From assembly GCA_029778075.1 (NCBI GenBank), contig JAKORA010000318.1:1-32732 (forward strand): DNA of 32,732 bases. Reading direction: 5' to 3'. Positions 32,071-32,732 of the stretch are shown in pieces. The notes beneath the pieces are model-generated. The model saw only the letters and a list, made by a program, of their open reading frames with translations. It was not told where the DNA came from and searched no databases. Position 1 is the stretch's first letter. Each line of letters opens with the position of its first letter. The DNA comes from Bacillota bacterium. GTDB lineage: Bacteria > Bacillota > Dethiobacteria > DTU022 > UBA8154. Both the position numbers and the translations under genes were made by a program.

Positions 32071-32436
32071 CTAAAATTTTTTATTTTTTCTTTGCCGATA
32101 TTTCAACCTGTCTTTCTTGCCGAATGCTGAGGAGAAACATCTCCCCGTATTAACCGGGGTGTTGCTGACAGGAGTCCGGTTTATTTTTGGCGCACATGAC
32201 AGGCACATCATTTCATCTTCATTATAAGCTGCATCACATATCCATCTCTGGCAACGCATGCAGCGGTTAAAGTGCGGTCTCGCATCATTCCGCGCCAACT
32301 CCAGGGCTTTTTCGATACTGTCGGCGGCAATTGCCGGTGTGGTATAGCTTTCGCCGCTCAGCTCACAGAAAAAAGTAAACCGGTATTTGCCATTCTCTTC
32401 AGTCATCGCATATTTCGGCGTAAATATCGGCGGCAA
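32071..32436 (-). CDS. Small zinc-ribbon protein of unknown function
   Basis: This 121-residue protein has an N-terminal beta-rich part (KYRFTFFCELSG) and a helix (SIEKALELARNDARPHF), then a zinc ribbon with C59 and C62 (CMRC) and C78 and C81 (CLSC). The tail is very basic (KKDRLKYRQRKNKKF), fitting nucleic-acid or membrane contact. The start is TTG at 32436 with AAGGAGGTG 6 bases upstream; the adjacent stop of the upstream ORF ends exactly one base before. The family is unknown to me. The zinc-ribbon part suggests a structural or regulatory rather than catalytic role. Confidence 0.7.
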   Translation of the reverse strand: MPPIFTPKYAMTEENGKYRFTFFCELSGESYTTPAIAADSIEKALELARNDARPHFNRCMRCQRWICDAAYNEDEMMCLSCAPKINRTPVSNTPVNTGRCFSSAFGKKDRLKYRQRKNKKF

Positions 32437-32598
32437 TCATTTCACCTCCTTACAGGAGCCACATCTTCCGTGGCACGGAAGCTTTCCGGCTTCCATACCA
32501 GCTACAAATGCGCTCAACTTTTGCAAGTTTTCATAGTCCAACTTGAGAATAGACTCGATTATATTTTTTAGAAGTCGAGTGTGATTTTCATCTCTCAT
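32437..32598 (-). CDS. Small Cys-rich protein, 53 aa (not in ORF track)
   Basis: An ATG at 32598 follows GAGGGAGG at a spacing of about 11-13 bases and opens 53 codons: a helical N-terminal part (MRDENHTRLLKNIIESILKL), then MEAGKL and a Cys-rich C-terminus with CHGRCGSC. The stop TGA directly abuts the TTG of the next gene, and the last codons (Lys-Glu-Val) are that gene's ribosome-binding site AAGGAGGTG, so the two are translationally coupled. TAACCT and AGGTTA flank this gene's own ribosome-binding site and could form a short hairpin that masks it. The three Cys could bind metal together with the ribbon protein. Homologues unknown to me. Confidence 0.6.
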   Translation of the reverse strand: MRDENHTRLLKNIIESILKLDYENLQKLSAFVAGMEAGKLPCHGRCGSCKEVK

Positions 32599-32732
32599 TA
32601 ATATAGGGTAACCTCCCTCAAGGTTATATCAAGCAAAGTCACTTTATGATTTCTACAGTAACTTTCTTACTTAAAAATTGACTTAGTTAGATATACCTGT
32701 TAAAATTAAACATACGAGTAAACCCTAACCAC

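Noticed and set aside
1-32732. CRISPR array, tRNA/rRNA, riboswitch or insertion sequence
   Set aside because: I saw no regularly spaced repeats, no tRNA-like cloverleaf, no T-box or other leader pattern, and no transposase-like ORF; the only recombinase is xerC in its conserved place.

Overview
The window reads as a chromosome segment of an anaerobic, endospore-forming Firmicute, most likely a clostridial/Peptococcaceae-type bacterium. The evidence is a dprA-topA-xerC-hslV-hslU-codY island in the Bacillus subtilis order, two CotF-type spore coat genes, a radical-SAM aminomutase, a molybdenum hydroxylase without an oxygen-pathway context, strong AGGAGG ribosome-binding sites and many TTG starts. 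This placement is inference; there is no rRNA or tRNA gene here to anchor it. I see no IS element, phage gene, CRISPR array or rRNA/tRNA gene.

Layout. Bases 1-203 are a GC-rich stretch cut by the window edge, ending in a + strand terminator. 265-7771 (minus) is the recombination/topology/protease/CodY island, transcribed dprA to codY. 7858-9099 (minus) is a lysine-2,3-aminomutase-family enzyme whose substrate residues are those of glutamate 2,3-aminomutase, with its own consensus-like promoter. 9394-12362 (minus) is a DUF2520 oxidoreductase-panB-panC-panD pantothenate operon closed by a clear terminator. 12813-15876 (minus) is a chain of three overlapping M42 metallo-aminopeptidase genes. 15999-18870 (minus) holds a MetE-core-like protein and citramalate synthase (cimA).

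From 19125 the strands mix: two CotF-like spore coat genes (+), an FlhG/MinD-type ATPase fused to a YcgR-N-like domain (minus), and an overlapping DUF72-UvrD helicase pair (+). 23890-28166 (minus) is a PadR regulator followed by a three-subunit molybdenum hydroxylase of the 4-hydroxybenzoyl-CoA reductase/xanthine dehydrogenase family, with a near-perfect palindrome just upstream of padR. 28358-29122 is an alpha/beta hydrolase. 29352-31860 (minus) is a compact set of four uncharacterised envelope-type genes (DUF4870-like membrane protein, lipoprotein, two-TM protein, AIM24-family protein). The right end holds a zinc-ribbon protein preceded by a 53-residue Cys-rich ORF that is missing from the supplied track.

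Themes. Several genes concern branched-chain amino acid and nitrogen economy (CodY, citramalate synthase, pantothenate synthesis, peptide breakdown by M42 enzymes, beta-glutamate formation). The most notable items are the glutamate-type aminomutase that would probably be auto-annotated as lysine 2,3-aminomutase, the YcgR-N/FlhG fusion, the HBCR-like enzyme lacking the 4Fe-4S insertion, and the unnamed GC-rich element at the left edge. I did not find a clearly new multi-gene defence or metabolic system; the four-gene envelope operon is the nearest candidate.
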